Part shown: in pieces, positions 35,311 through 47,355 of the stretch | Position numbering within the stretch: position 1 is the stretch's first letter | How the letters are laid out: each line of letters begins with the position of its first letter | DNA from: Progne subis subis | Taxonomy: Eukaryota; Chordata; Aves; Passeriformes; Hirundinidae | Direction of reading: 5' to 3' | DNA length: 64,000 nucleotides | NCBI GenBank assembly: GCA_022316685.1 | Contig: JAKJHU010001081.1 | Coordinates: forward strand, 1 to 64,000 | The notes under the pieces: generated by a model | What the model saw: only the letters and a program-made list of their open reading frames with translations | What the model was told of the DNA's origin: nothing | The model's database searches: none | Program-made: the position numbers and the translations under genes

Positions 35311-36605
35311 TCGATAGTCACTAAATGCAACTAGAATCTTAAACACCCTATGTCCCCCATCATTTTTTGCTGATCTTATTTAGTATAAATTTAATAACAT
35401 CTATTGTAGTACTCATATAGAACGAGAGGATTTTAAAGCGAGTTGCAATTTTAACCTCATTATCTAAAACACATAGGATAATGTTAAAAGAGACTTATCA
35501 AGATAGTGAGTTAAAGCTAGAGAGATGCCCCAGTAGTAGTAAAAGAATTTACTGGGTCTATAGAAAAGGGAGGGCATGAGACAGAGGCTTGAAAATTCTA
35601 GCTAATCTTTATAGCAAACTTAAGAGCATACACTGTATTTTAGAATGTACTGTACATTTTAGAAGGCATTTAGTGAATATCGAGTGCTGTGCCTGTTTAC
35701 ATATTTTAAAGCAGTACAAACATCCAGGACCCCTCCGTGATAACAAGAAAGACTAACCTAAACATAACAAGATAACAAAGCAAAAAATGCAAAAAGAGAA
35801 ATACACAGACTCACTAGAAACTGATGTCTTGCCTTGAAAAAGTGCCAAAAGGACCAAAGCACACACAAGAAAAAGAAAGGTGAAGAGTTCACTGAGGAAA
35901 ACTCCATTTCTTTCATCTTCTAGAGACCCTTGGAGACCACCATGGGGAACTAAGCATGCCCAAGAGGATGTACCAAGAGGAGTTAATTACCATAGAAAGT
36001 GAGGATGAGTGAGGCCAGAGAATAAATATCTATAAGGCAGATTTTGAAATGCCATGCATATGTAAGACCCCAAAGAAAAATAAGAGAGGCAAGCTCTCTA
36101 GTGTTCATGCATGTCTTTAGTGAAGTTAATCCCCATGCACCTCAACGTCAATTAAAAATACATACCACTCTAACAACTGTTGTTATAAAGTTCTTTTCTG
36201 CCTTGTTTCAGGGGAGATATTTGGAGTTTGCAGGCTCCAAAGCCGAGCTGCAGATGCCCCTCGGGGGACATTGGGGGTCCTTGGGGGGTGTTTTTGGGGG
36301 TCCCAGTGGCGGTGGTGGCAGAGCCGTGGCAGGGGGCGGGCGGATGTGGGTGCCCACACAGGGGGTTGGGCTTCCCCGGCCGGGCCCTCCGAGCTCTGCC
36401 GGTGCCATGTGGAGACCGCACGGGACTGGTGGGGGGCAGTGACACCAGGTTTGGGGAGCCTCAGGAAAGCTGCAGTTTCCCTAAGTGAGACCCCTGAGAG
36501 AGGAGACCCCCAGAACCCCAAAGCGGGGACCCCAAGAGTGGAGGACACCTGGGATTGCTGGGACCCCAGCGAGATGTGCTAGGGCTGGAGGGGTGGGATG
36601 ATGGA
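35311..36605. other. AT-rich then G-rich DNA inside duplication, no gene seen
   Basis: Partner of 5173-6440; same composition change near 36220. Confidence 0.55.
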
Positions 36606-37343
36606 TGATTTATTAAAATATGGATATTGATCTAATATCAATACCAACTGTGACGGACAAAAGACTCTCTAACAGGTTAGAGTTAGAAAGTGTAGGTTTA
36701 ATGCTGATGCGAGCAGCTGTGTGGGATCACTCCCTAATATGCACTGCAAAGTTACAAGTGATTACAGACTCTATTTATTTATATAAGTGTTGAATACCAC
36801 AAATACTAATACATTCATAACACTAATGCTTGGCATCCTCTGCTTCATATTATAATTAGATAAAAGGCCATTAAGCATGCATAGTTTGTTCTTTGAATTA
36901 GGTCAGTGGTCTCTTTTATGGGGAGGGATCATAAAAAGAGGAAGCAAGGAGAGTCTTCTCATTCTAAATTTTCAACCTTTTCAATGGATAACAAGACAAA
37001 TGGAACCGAGTAGAACTCCAGTTTCCTGTTTCCGTGACTGTTCAATGGGCTTCTGGATGTTAGGAAGATTTACAGTTGTCTGTGTTCTTAGATCTATTTA
37101 CCAGTTTCTTCTGTTTCTCATTATAAACACAGCTAAACAAATACAAAAGTGACAAACAATTAGTTATTTAGATCTGGGATAGCCATTTTAGATTCATTTC
37201 CTTTCAACTAACCATTGACTCCTAATTATTTCCAGCACAGCTTATCTACTATCGATCTACTTTAACTAATTCAGGCAAAGCTTATCTTTAGCTAAAACCT
37301 TAACTTCTCTAAAACCCTGAATTCCTTTGAAGTTCATATCTCA
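36606..37343 (-). mobile_element. Solo-LTR-like dispersed repeat, copy 3
   Basis: Duplicate partner of 6441-7162, from tgatttattaaaatatgg to gttcatatctca. Confidence 0.6.
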
Positions 37344-37379
37344 CTGGAAAGGGGTTCAGTGGTCCTGGTCCCAGAAGAG

Positions 37380-37699
37380 GCTGCTCCCAGTATCAGCCTA
37401 GTTGCCCCGACCCTGTGTGCTTTCAGTTTTGTCAGCACTCCCAGTAGGAGCCCAGTCGCTGCCAGTCATTCCCCATTATGATGCAGTTTGCCCCAGCATG
37501 GTCCCAGTTGCTCCCAGTTGCTCCCACTTTCCTCCTGTGTTCCCAGTTCTCCCAGTTGCCCCTAGTATAGTCCCAGTCACTCCACAGATGATCCCAGTCC
37601 CTCCCTGCATGCTCCCAGTCCTGCCCAGTCACCCACAATGTAGACCAGTCTCTCCAAACTTCTCACAGTAGTTTCCCAGTGTGGTCCCACTTCTCCCAG
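37380..37699. repeat. Degenerate CCCAGT-rich minisatellite (duplicate)
   Basis: Partner of 7200-7518; same irregular units. Confidence 0.6.
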
Positions 37700-38220
37700 T
37701 GTGCTAGTTTGAAAACAAACCAACTGGAGATCCAAGTAAAAACTGTTCCATGACCCATTTCTCATAACTCCAGGGCGATAACTTTGGTTAATGGCCAGCT
37801 GTTAAAACCAAATGGGGCAGTGTTCTTGATCTCTTCCATGACCCATCCTCCCTCCAGGGTGATATCTTCTGTTAATGGGCCATTGCCTCTCACTGCATGA
37901 CTGATAAAATTACATCATCCCATTGTGAGATGCTCCACCCAGAGGGAGGAGCCAAGCATTCCCACCTGGATATAAGCTGAGATTTAAACACCAGAAGCAG
38001 CCTGTTTCCACTGGATTCCCAGAGGAAGACCAGACCCATCTACACCACCACTGGACCTTCAGAGGAAAACTACACCCTTCTACAGGAGCACTGCTTCTAC
38101 AAAACCACATCTGTTGCTCCAGGAGAACTGCAGCCACAATTTGATTGGACTGCAAGCAACATACTGACTAACTGGGTGTCAGGTTGTATTCTGACTCTCT
38201 CAGGATTTTTTTTATTTTAC
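37700..38220 (+). mobile_element. LTR-like repeat, sense (duplicate)
   Basis: Partner of 7519-8015. It ends where the class II provirus LTR begins. Confidence 0.6.
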
Positions 38221-38622
38221 TGTTACCCTGGTTTTTCTGAGCTTTCTTATTAGCCTTCTTGAAATTCATAATGGAGTCAGATCTTTTAGTCACTGTACAA
38301 TATTAGGAGCAGTTTTCTACCTTTCCCATAGATGTAACATAAACAAACCCTTTGTTTCTCATTCTTTGTCCTTTGTTTGCATATTTCTAACCTGAAAAAC
38401 AACTGTAACTGACAGTGGGTCTGACCACTGAGGCTGAGGAGTGGAAACCCAAAAAGCCAATCTTCTGCCAGGTCCACAAATGTATAAAAAAGTAAAGAAT
38501 AAACAAGGAGGCCTTCTTTTTCCTGCTCTCTCCGTTCTCAAGGCAGTGAGCTGGAATCAGAGGGTTCTCTGCTTGTGTATTATTTATGTCTGCGCGTGAT
38601 TGATTTGTGTATCTCGGTGACA
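38221..38622 (+). repeat. Class II 5' LTR
   Basis: Bounded by tgttaccctgg and tctcggtgaca; the ends TGTTACC/GGTGACA are near-perfect inverted repeats. A poly(A) signal (aataaa) lies at 38501. 402 bp. No other copy in the window. Confidence 0.75.
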
Positions 38623-38624
38623 TA

Positions 38625-38642
38625 TGGTGACCCCGTGTGGAG
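38625..38642 (+). promoter_or_regulatory. Primer binding site, tRNA-Trp-like
   Basis: Reads tggtgaccccgtgtggag, two bases after the LTR. The first eleven bases equal the tRNA-Trp site of avian alpharetroviruses; the rest diverges. Confidence 0.6.
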
Positions 38643-38690
38643 CGTTTTGGTGAGGTTTTCTTTCCCCTCTTTGCCTGGTTTCTGTCTATC

Positions 38691-40316
38691 ATGAAGGATT
38701 CTTTAGTCTGGGAACTTTGGGAGGATATCTTGCAGCGGAAGGATGCTCAGATATCCCAAGAGGGGCTTCAGAGTCTATTTGCATGGGGCAGGAGACATGG
38801 GTTCTTTCCCACTCCAGGGTCCGTGATAAATCGTCGAGAGTGGTATCTCATGAAGATGTTAGACTGCATTGATATAGAACATGAGGAAGAAATTGCAGAA
38901 TTAATTTTGCAATGGAAATTATTTGAGAAAGCGGTTTTTAAGTCGACCCTTTACAGCTCGATGGCTGGGAGCCCCGTTCTAAAGCGGGACAGAGAGCTGG
39001 AAGGAGGCAGGGTCATTGTTTCAGATCCGGGATCTGAACTTGAGATTCTCTGCGATTCTTCCCCTCCATCCCCTGTTCCTGCACAGGGGGGTTTCCCCCC
39101 CTCGGGTTCCGGCGCTGGTCTCGGGCAGAGGCGGCGCAGAGCCCCCCCCGAGTCCGGGGCCGGTCCCGCCGACCCCCACTCCGCAGGGCAGCCGGAGCGG
39201 GGCGGAGTCGCCTCCCCTCCATGCCTTTTCGGCTTTGATGGGGGTGGGGGGCCCGGAGAAGCGGGCTCCGCTTTCGTTTGGCGAGAATTCGGTTACTATA
39301 CATTGCTCCTTTGTCGCAGACCGTCACGTATCCGTGGGAGTCGGGTGACGTCGCGCTGCCCGCCCTGGCACCCAGACCAGGCCCAGAGGTGGCTGCATTG
39401 GCCACCTCCGCCCCAGCGCCGCCGCGGGACGCTGCCGGAGGCAGGGCCCCGGTCAGTCCCTCGGCAGGCGCTGTGCCCCTGCACGGGCTGACAGCTTCGC
39501 CCCGCTCTGGGGTGGGGGGGGCCATGGGCTCCCGGGCCCCCGAGGGACCCCTTCTCGGGGGGGTTCCGGACAGTCCGCCTCCCGCCAGCCCCATGGGCTG
39601 CAGGCGGTGCTCGCGGGGCGGGAAGAGGCTCTGAGGCGACCAGCTTTAATAGACAGCCGGCAGGGATCGACGCGGCCCCGCCAGGGAAGGAGGCGCGATC
39701 TCTGCCCCCGATTAGACGCAACACGACCCTCCTAGCAGTCGTGCCTGCCGCAGAGCCATCTGACCGGTCTCCGGCGGCCAGTGCGGGTTCCAGCTCTGTT
39801 GCGGATGCGGCGGGCCCGACACCAGCGGCTGGTCCGACCCCGCCCCCGCTTCCCGCTGCGAGCGTTGCGGCGGCTACGGGCTGCGAGGTGGTTAAGTTCA
39901 GCGCAAGCGGGGACACGGCTGGAAAGCGGCCGGTCTTTGATAACAGCAAAAGTTCCTGCGTTGTTGGCTCGTCGTCAACAGCTTGGACACTTCCCCCCTG
40001 TCAGGTGACCGTAACGCCGAGAGACCGCGGCCAGTTCTGGGATGAAGTAAAGGCTAAGGTTGAAGGATTAAGTGCTAGTGTGGGACCTGTAGTGCCTGCA
40101 TCTGACCCTGTGGGGTCTACAGGGCAGGATAAGGCAGGTGCTACTGCTTCATCTGAGGGTCTTCAGGCCTTCCCTGTTCTTCAGGGTGCTACTCATAATA
40201 TCTATCAACCCTTGGTTTGGCAGGTTTTGACAGAACTGCGTGATGCAGTCGGGAAGTATGGTCTGGGCTCAGCCAAGGTGATGCAGGTTCTCCGTTATTT
40301 TAATGCCAGTCTTTGA
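38691..40316 (+). pseudogene. Class II Gag, matrix and proline-rich part, broken
   Basis: ATG at 38691 starts a matrix-like domain of about 100 residues (WELWEDILQRKDAQ, then NRREWYLMKMLDCIDIEHEE). The frame runs into GC-rich DNA (39060-39740), where it ends at 39491. A second open piece (39741-40316) continues a Pro/Ala/Ser-rich spacer, then IYQPLVWQVLTELRDAVGKYG, the usual start of a capsid. At least one frameshift lies between. Confidence 0.75.
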
Positions 40317-41110
40317 CACCCTTTGACATTCAGAGCTTGGCTCAAGCCCTTTTCCCACTGGTTGAATATGACTTCTTTGAGCATAAATGGACTCAGTTGG
40401 CAGTCAGAGCGGTGGAACGGAATACAACACTGGGTCCAGGTGATCCTAGGCGTATGGTTAATACCGATATGCTAATGGGAATAGGCAATTATACCAGGGC
40501 TGACGGGCAGGCTGGTTTTGACCCCTTGGTCCGGGAGCAGTGCCAGCAGACAGGCATGGCAGTCCTGGTTCAGACCTTACAGCTGGCTACTCCACAGCAG
40601 TCCTTTACAACAATCGTCCAGGGAGTTGATGAGCCCTTCCTGTGCTTTGCAGGAGGGCTGACTGCTGTGGTTGAGAAGCAGGTGAGTGATCCTGTGTCAA
40701 GGAAGCTCATGCTTCAGTCCCTTGCTCAAAGCAACTGCAATGCTGTTTGCAAGAGGATAATTGAGGCGCTTCCTGGGGAACCCTCCATATCGGAGATGGT
40801 TGGGGCCTGTGCGAGGGTAACCTCTTCCAGCCAACAGATGGTTGCCATCGCTACGGCTGTACAGCCAGCCATGACTACGGTTGTCCAACCAACGGTGGCT
40901 ACAGCGGTCCAGCCGGCCGTGCCTACAGACGTGCAACTGGCTGTGGCTGCTGCTCTGCAGCCCACCTGGATCGTTCCCCAGGGGGTGCACAAGCAGCAGT
41001 GGGGTGCTCGGACCAGGAAGAAACAGGGTAGAAAAGGCACAGAAGCCTGCGGCTGTCTTGTTTCATTGTGCACAATGTGGAAGGCCGAATCACACTGCGA
41101 ATGCGTGTAA
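40313..41110 (+). pseudogene. Class II Gag capsid with a repeat tail
   Basis: A frame of 265 codons carries a capsid (TPFDIQSLAQALFPLVEYD at the start, then the major homology region around QGVDEPFLCFAGGLT). It ends in a five-fold repeat of about 8 residues with VQP as its core (40855-40970). The frame then runs on past the zinc knuckle, which is read in another frame near 41067-41110. Overlaps the upstream frame by four bases. Confidence 0.8.
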
Positions 41111-41115
41111 GACAA
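41060..41115 (+). pseudogene. Class II nucleocapsid zinc knuckle
   Basis: CAQCGRPNHTANAC (CX2CX4HX4C) reads in a frame different from the capsid frame. One knuckle is visible; it would bind genomic RNA. A frameshift near 41000-41050 is implied. Confidence 0.8.
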
Positions 41116-41179
41116 CAGTGCACGTGAATGGTCATTCGTTGGTCAGTTCAGGAAACACAAAGCGGAGCACAAAGGCGAG

Positions 41180-41936
41180 ATGCGTGCCGACACAAATGTC
41201 TCTGCCTCAGCCCCAACCAATGGAGATCTGCTCAGCAGGCTTGCAGCCAGCACCCGCGGTTCAGCAGGTGTTGATGTCTGCACAGCCGAGTATGTCATGA
41301 TTGATTCGGACAAAATACACAAGGTTCCCCTGGATGCCTTTGGTCCCTTGGGTGATGGCCATGAGTGTCTTCCTGATGGGGAGGTCCAGTGCCACCATTC
41401 AGGGTATCATGGTGCAGCTGGGACTGATTGATGCGGATTTTTCAGGGCAGATTCATGAAATGGTCTCCACACCCACTCCCTCTCTGACTATCCCAAAAGA
41501 CACACAAATTGCTCAACTTGTTCCTTTTAAGTCTTATGTTTCCAGAACTGAGGACCAGTCGCGAGGTGACAGTGGCTTTGGCTCTACTGGGCCACCTCAA
41601 GTGCGCTGGACTGCTGTCCTGACCAAAGACCGTTCTGAGATGCTGTGTACCGTGTCCATGGCTGGTGCCACGCCATCGGAGATTCACCTTCGTGGCCTCC
41701 TAGATACGGGGGCTGATGTGAACATTCTCTCTCTGGCTGCTTGGCCCCCGCAGTGGCCTTTGACCCTGGCAAAGACATCGATCTCGGGCTTAGGTGGAAC
41801 GAAGCAATGCTACATGAGCCAGAATCCCATGGCCATCACGAACCCAGAGGGACAGATAGCCCTAACCTGGCCTCATGTTACTGAGATTGCCCAGAACCTC
41901 TGGGGGAGGGATGTTTTGGCCGCGTGGGGGGTGTGA
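41180..41936 (+). pseudogene. Class II dUTPase and protease, frameshifted
   Basis: dUTPase motif 1 (GSAGVDV) is in the frame ending 41431. Motif GRSSATIQG and the motif VQLGLIDADFSGQI follow in the frame of 41301-41936, so a frameshift lies near 41360. The protease follows in that frame, with the active-site LLDTGADVNIL at about 41700 and GRDVLAAWG at the end. A dUTPase removes dUTP to keep uracil out of viral DNA; the protease cuts Gag. Confidence 0.85.
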
Positions 41937-41989
41937 ATGGGAATGGATTTTTGATTGGGGCCACTGTGATGAAGGGCGCAGAGTGTCCC

Positions 41990-42883
41990 ACACCTCCTTT
42001 ACGGTGGCTGGTGGACAGACCCATCTGGGAGAACCAGTGGCCCCTCCCTCACGACAAGCTAATCGCCCTTCATGAACCCGTACAGGAGCAGTGAGACAAG
42101 GGGCATTTGGAACCATCTACCAATCCCTGGAACACTCCTGTCTTTTGTATCAAAAAGAAGTCTGGGAAATGGAGGTTGCTACAAGACCTCCGAAAGATCA
42201 ATGCCCTGATGGAAGGCATGGTGACATTGCAGGCTGGCATGCCATGGCCTACCATGCTTCCTGTGGACTGGCCGGTCCTCATTGTGGATCTGAAGGATTG
42301 TTTTCTTATGGTCCCTCTGCATCCCGATGACAGACCAAAATTTGCCTTCACGGTACCAACAATAAACAATGCAGAGCCTCCACAGCGGTATCAATGGAGA
42401 GTTCTTACTCAAGGAATGCGGAATTTGCCAATGTTGTGCCAATGGTATGTAGCCCGTGCCTTGTCTGGAGTTCGCAAGCAGTTTCCTGATTCTCACATCT
42501 ATCATTATATGGACGACATTTTGGTGGCTGCGCCCACCCAGGATGAGCTGCTGAGGATACAGCCTCGGTTGTTGAATGCTCTGCATTCACATGGACTGCA
42601 GGTGGCTCCAGAAAAGGTACAACAACAACCCCCCTGGAAATATTTGGGGGTCAAAATTCTGGAACGGACAATCCGTCACCAGGAGGTGCAATTTGTGCAA
42701 TCGGTGAAGACACTGAATGATGCTCAGAAGCTGGTAGGTGTTATCACTTGGTTACGTCCTTACTTGGGACTGACCACAGCACAACTGTCTCCCTTGTTTG
42801 AAATGTTGAAAGGGGACACTGATTTAAAGTCACCTCGTGAATTAACCCCTGAGGCACGAAAAGTTCTGAAGGAGGTTCAGTAA
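41990..42883 (+). pseudogene. Class II reverse transcriptase
   Basis: The main frame (42107-42883) has the fingers (KSGKWRLLQDLRKIN), first catalytic Asp (LIVDLKDCF), YMDD (HYMDDILVA near 42510) and thumb. The N-terminal part (42000-42106) is in the same frame but has an opal stop near 42091. The start lies in a frame minus one from the protease, as in class II viruses with a second ribosomal frameshift. The frame ends at 42883 with a stop; the connection continues from 42902. Confidence 0.9.
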
Positions 42884-42901
42884 GCTGTTTCGGCTCGCCA
42901 G

Positions 42902-43387
42902 GTGTACCGCATTGAACCTTCCATTGATGTCACTGTGTTCATTACCACTCCTGATTTACATCCTACAGGTATCATCGGCCAATGGAATGATGATTGGACT
43001 GATCTTCTGCACGTCTTGGAATGGGTCTTCCTGCCTCATCAGCCACATAAGACGGCGACGGCGCTCTTTGAATTGATTGCGCGCTTGATAATCAAGTGCC
43101 GGCAACGCTGTTTGCAATTGATGGGTGCAGATGCCTCAAAGATCATACTCCCGGTTCAGAGGGAGGAATTTGATTGGAGCTATGCGAACAATGTTTCGCT
43201 GCAAAATGCTCTCGAGGGTTTTTCAGGGCAGGTCACTTATCATCTGCCTAGCCACAAGCTATTGCAAGTGGCCAAAAATACTCAATTTCCTCTACGACCC
43301 AAAACTAGCCAAGAGCCAGTGCAAGGACCCACCGTCTTCACTGACGGTTCGGGCAAAACAAGAAAAGCAAGGGGAATTAAGTGGTGA
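42902..43387 (+). pseudogene. Class II RT connection and start of RNase H, truncated
   Basis: A 161-codon frame with connection-type wording (FLPHQPHKTATALFELIARLI) that ends in FTDGSGKTRKARG, the first catalytic stretch of RNase H, then a stop at 43385-43387. The rest is replaced by the LTR of the next provirus at 43411. Confidence 0.85.
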
Positions 43388-43410
43388 AAATATTTTGCTT
43401 TCTCTCCCTC

Positions 43411-44051
43411 TGTCGGGGGCTTCCCCAACATTCAGGTGGTTTCAGGGTCTTTTTCCCCCCTGCACAGCTCCGAGCCAAGCCGAAGGAAGAGACGGAGTCT
43501 TCAGGTGTAGATTTTTCAAGGTTGCATTTTTCGTTTATTGTTTCTTATCTTACAAATTTCTCACAGTCCAACAAGATGTTTGCAGCTGCATGGACTTCTC
43601 ACGTCTCCCCCCGAGCTGGGCAGTCCTTAATCTTTTATACTAATTACTACGTGTTCGTTATTTACTATTTCTTACCAATGTCTATCACTATTACTAAAAA
43701 GGTCATCTATACACTGACCCAATCCTCACTAACTACTTTGTGCCAACGTCATAGCAGAAATGGAGTGAGGGAAGAGAAGGAAGAAGAAGGAGACAACGCC
43801 CCAGATTCTCCATCTTGTCCCCATTCACTCCAATGCTATGAACCTAAAATTACTATTTTTTCACTCTATGATAAACTAAACTACATTTTCACACTCCCGT
43901 GGCCTGCAAACCCTCTCTCAGTTTAGGAAGTTTTTCCCATGGACTGAGATCAAAGCCAGTGTCTCTCTGAGCTCTGGGCTGGGGTCTCAGAGCCCCCTGC
44001 CCAGGTCCCTGACCCTCCAGGGCAACTAAAGGAATGCCCTGGACTCCAACA
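43411..44051 (-). repeat. Class II provirus 3' LTR
   Basis: Bounded on plus by tgtcgggggcttcccc and ggactccaaca, 641 bp. Near identical to 51820-52461. Confidence 0.9.
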
Positions 44052-44066
44052 TCTCCCCCTCCTGTT
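44052..44066 (-). promoter_or_regulatory. Polypurine tract
   Basis: The minus strand reads aggagggggaga directly before the 3' LTR, the usual place of the plus-strand primer. Confidence 0.7.
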
Positions 44067-45236
44067 TGAACTAAAAACACTTCTTTGGCTACTCTGTCTA
44101 TGGCTCGCCGTATACATAGAAAAAAACATGGCAAAATCATGAGAAGGATTACAAGCTTTACTAAAATATATAACTATTTTTAAAAGTTTTTCTACAGTGG
44201 TGAAAGGTTAAACAAATTGAAAAACTATCTCTCTATGATGCAGTTACTTCTAAGTTTGTTCACACTCTCTGCAATTGCTTGACGTTTTTATGAATGGATT
44301 TGGAATGATCTGACAAATTCATGCAGCACATTCCCTCAAATTCCTCACACCCATGCTGGGTCAGCAAAAGGTAATCAATCGCTGCCTGTTTTGGAGAGTT
44401 GCTCGTCTTACACTGTCAATGTCTAACAACATGTCACTCAGTGCAAGAGAGACAGCTCGGGCATGTTTGCTCAGCTAACAACCCACTGATCCAATTGTGT
44501 CAAGGCTGCTCCTGATGCTACTTGTGGGTAAAAAATTGCAACTGCAATTCTCTGAGCCTTGCTCTATGTGTGAACTTCATTATCACAATTTGTGTCATAC
44601 ATTTGAACAGATCTTTTCCCTCTCTGTTTTAGTTCTCTCATCAGTGTCATGTTGGGTGTTAGCAATGAAAGCATTCCAATGCTGCACGGACCACCTGTGG
44701 CATTTGCAGGAATTGCGGGCCAAATTTTGTTCACAAATGAAAAAGTTTCCCTTGGTAACTGAGCTGGAACATGATTGGATGGTTTTTTCAGCATCTTAGT
44801 GTAATTACACCAAGATGATGAATTTCTGTAAAAATTGAGGTTTGGAGTGACGTCTATAGTTTTATTTTTTGCCACTCCAGAAAGGCTGAATTTCACACAG
44901 AATTGCATTGGGACTGATCTAAGAATTTCCAGTTTTGGGGTTCAAAAGGAGCTACACAGGAAGGAATTTCACCTAAACATCCCATTGGTCCACTGGATTT
45001 ACAATGGACTTTGAAATTTCTGGAGGGATGTTTTTTGGAATTGGCCATTCGCACTGGCAATCCACTAAACATGTTGAGAAAGGTTTCCCTGGTCTTGAGT
45101 GTGTCAGGCAGATGGTATCTAAACTGATGCATTGGCTAGAGTTTCCAAACATTTCTTTTGGTTGAGCTACGGGCAAAACTGCCGCATTGCTCAAGGCAAC
45201 CAAGAAGAGAATGAGGCACAAGGATAGTTCTTTCAT
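44067..45236 (-). pseudogene. Class II Env, broken
   Basis: ATG at 45236 begins a signal peptide (MKELSLCLILFLVALS), followed by Cys-rich surface-protein sequence to a stop at 44973. Next comes a piece in another frame (45132-44893), then one (44908-44564) with N-glycosylation sites and the cleavage-type site RGKR near 44597. The transmembrane subunit (44560-44180) has many stops; phrases such as ASGAALTQ remain. The upstream part of the first frame runs unbroken from the end of integrase. Confidence 0.75.
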
Positions 45237-46370
45237 TTTCAATGACTTTTTCTCATGGGAATCTAAAAATGCAACACCACCTAAGCCCAAAGAACTCAAG
45301 TTAGAGTCTCTTTTGCACGTAGAACGAAGGGATGTCTGCTGTCTTGACACCGGCTCACGTCTGCGTGCCCACTTCTCTTCTCTGGTCTTGGGGTCCGTCT
45401 CTGCTTGCGTCTGGACTCGGTACGGTTTCACGTGTCTTGCTGCCAGCCACTTTGGCCCAACTGCTGTGGAGACACAAGCAAATCCTTGCCCCAAGTTATC
45501 AATTTGAATGGTCTTTTAATTTGACTGTTTCTGGGTTTCTGACTAAAACTAAAGGGTTTTTTTAGTTTTGCTTCGTGCTGTTTGAAAAATGCCTTATGAT
45601 TGGTGGAGTTGGCTCTGTAAAAGAGCCATTGAGAAAATTCAACACATACAAGGCTTTATTAAGCGCATGTATGGTGTTGCGTCTGCTTCTCTCTTTTTTG
45701 TCTGTCTAAAAGGGATTTCAATGTTTGATGTGTTCTTTCAATGATTGCTTGACTGTTGGAGAGTGTGGGATACTAAAGGTATGATGGACACCCCACCTCT
45801 TCAGAATTTGTCAAGCACTTTCCTATGTATGTTGGTTTATTGTTGTTTTGATTTCTTGCGGCACGCTAAAGATGCAAATGCCTGCAAGAAATGTCGACAA
45901 GCGTGTTGTGCTGTCTCACCTGTGTGCAAAGATGCGAAGACTGCACCTGAAAATGTGTCAACTGAAACATGAACATTTTTGAGTTTCCCAAAGGATGGAT
46001 ATTTTGTGACATCAGTTTGCCATAACTGCAAACTGTGCAATCCTCTTGGATTGACTGCTCCCATTGATGCAGGAGGCTGCACAAGCTGGCAATCTGGGCA
46101 AGCACTAATGATTTCTTTTGCCTGACTTTTGGAAATGTGAAAGCCTTCCATTAGTGCTTGAGCATTCTGATGAAAGAATGCATGACTCAATTTTGCTTGT
46201 TCAAAAATGTTCGGTAAAGTCCTTGAAATTGGCATGGTCAATTTGTCTGCGTGTGCATTGCCTTCTGCTAAAAAACCTGGAAGGGATGAATGTGCTCTGA
46301 TGTGAGAGACAAAGTATTTATGTTTTCTGTTTTGCAACAATGTCCTCATGCACAGCAAATATGAATACAA
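45237..46370 (-). pseudogene. RNase H end and integrase, broken
   Basis: The frame 46370-45837 reads the end of RNase H (HIRAHSSLPGFLAEGN), the integrase His/Cys finger (HAFFHQN, CPDC) and the first core Asp (LQLWQTDVTKY), then VSVDTFSGAVFASLHTGE. Stops and shifts follow (45837-45494), so the second Asp and Glu are not clearly placed. The C-terminal domain reappears at 45490-45390 (VSTAVGPKWLAARHVKP), in one frame with the start of env. Confidence 0.8.
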
Positions 46371-47259
46371 ATTTTCATTGTCAACTTCTTCAAAAGTGAA
46401 CTCTTAAGCTCTTGACTACATTAGCTACGTAAGCTGAGTCTGTGATCAAGTTAAAAGGTTGCTGGAACAGCTCAAAAGTTCTGACCACTGCTGCTAATTC
46501 TACTATTTGTGGTGACTTTTGTACTATTTTATATTGATTTCCACTCCCCCGTGATGTCATCTTGCTATGTACTTACTGATTTGTGAGTCTTTCTGAGCTG
46601 TCGGTAAAAACTGTTATTGCATCCAACGGCACCTCACTTATTTTCGGTTTTTCTCTGAAACTTATTTTTGCTTTTAACAGCCTGTGACTTGGGAAATGAA
46701 TAGTACAAACACTTGAGTAATCTAACAATGCAATCTGCAAATCTCTGACTTTTGCAAAGCTTAATCAAAATAATTTTTTTTAAAGGCAGGTAAATTGTTG
46801 TAAAATCTTTGCCTGCCATTGTTTGCAGCTTGGTCTTAGCTTTGATGATGATCTGAGCTATCATTTCTAGACTTGAGAGGATCGTCCTCGGAGACCTGTA
46901 AGATAAAAAAATCTACTTAAAATCAACAATGGGTCTTTCTGTGATGAATCTCACTGAAAATCAATCCATACAACTGTATTTTTTCCCCAACACTGCAAGA
47001 AAAAAGGTAAAGATGTTACAAAGCGATGTGCCTGTCTCTGCTGGAGGGCTCCAGCAATTTTCTCAAGGGCCTCCCGAGCCTCAGGGGTGAGGCTCCTGGG
47101 AGATTTGATGTTACTGTCCCCTTTCAAGAGATTGAACAACGGCGCAAGTTCATCATTTGTGATCCCTAAGATGGATCTCATCCAGTTGATTCCCCAAAAG
47201 TTGTTGCAAATCTGTAAGTTGTTAACTTTTGATTTAATTTCTATTTTCTGTGGTTTCAC
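46371..47259 (-). pseudogene. RT thumb, connection and RNase H start, broken
   Basis: Two open pieces: 47259-46951 (ELAPLFNLLKGDSNIKSPRSL, thumb and connection) and 46864-46634 (connection, LQTMAGKDFTTIYLPL). RNase H begins near 46610 with TVFTDSSE and continues with stops (46540-46400). Confidence 0.8.
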
Positions 47260-47355
47260 TGTTTGTTCAGTGATTTTCTATCTTAAGTATTTCTAAGGTG
47301 CAATTTCCTGAATTTTTGAAGTTGAAATTTTAAACTGCATGTTGCACCTCTGTGA

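Larger units (their letters stand above)
32729..38220 (+). repeat. Segmental duplication core, copy B
   Basis: Direct repeat of 2608-8015, with the same order of inner elements. The right end is cut by the LTR of the class II provirus at 38221. The matching zinc-finger gene is found only after the ERV cluster, at 63496. Confidence 0.9.
38221..43410 (+). mobile_element. Class II (beta/alpha-like) provirus, 3' truncated
   Basis: Order on the plus strand: 402-bp LTR, tRNA-Trp-like primer site, gag, dUTPase plus protease, RT, and the start of RNase H. It stops at 43410, where the LTR of the next provirus begins. No integrase, env or 3' LTR of this element appears after 52461 either, so the 3' part is lost from the window. 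Confidence 0.85.

Noticed and set aside
38637..38690. Earlier ATG for class II Gag
   Set aside because: It lies inside the primer-site region, and the 18 added residues are hydrophobic without similarity to a matrix start; 38691 fits better.
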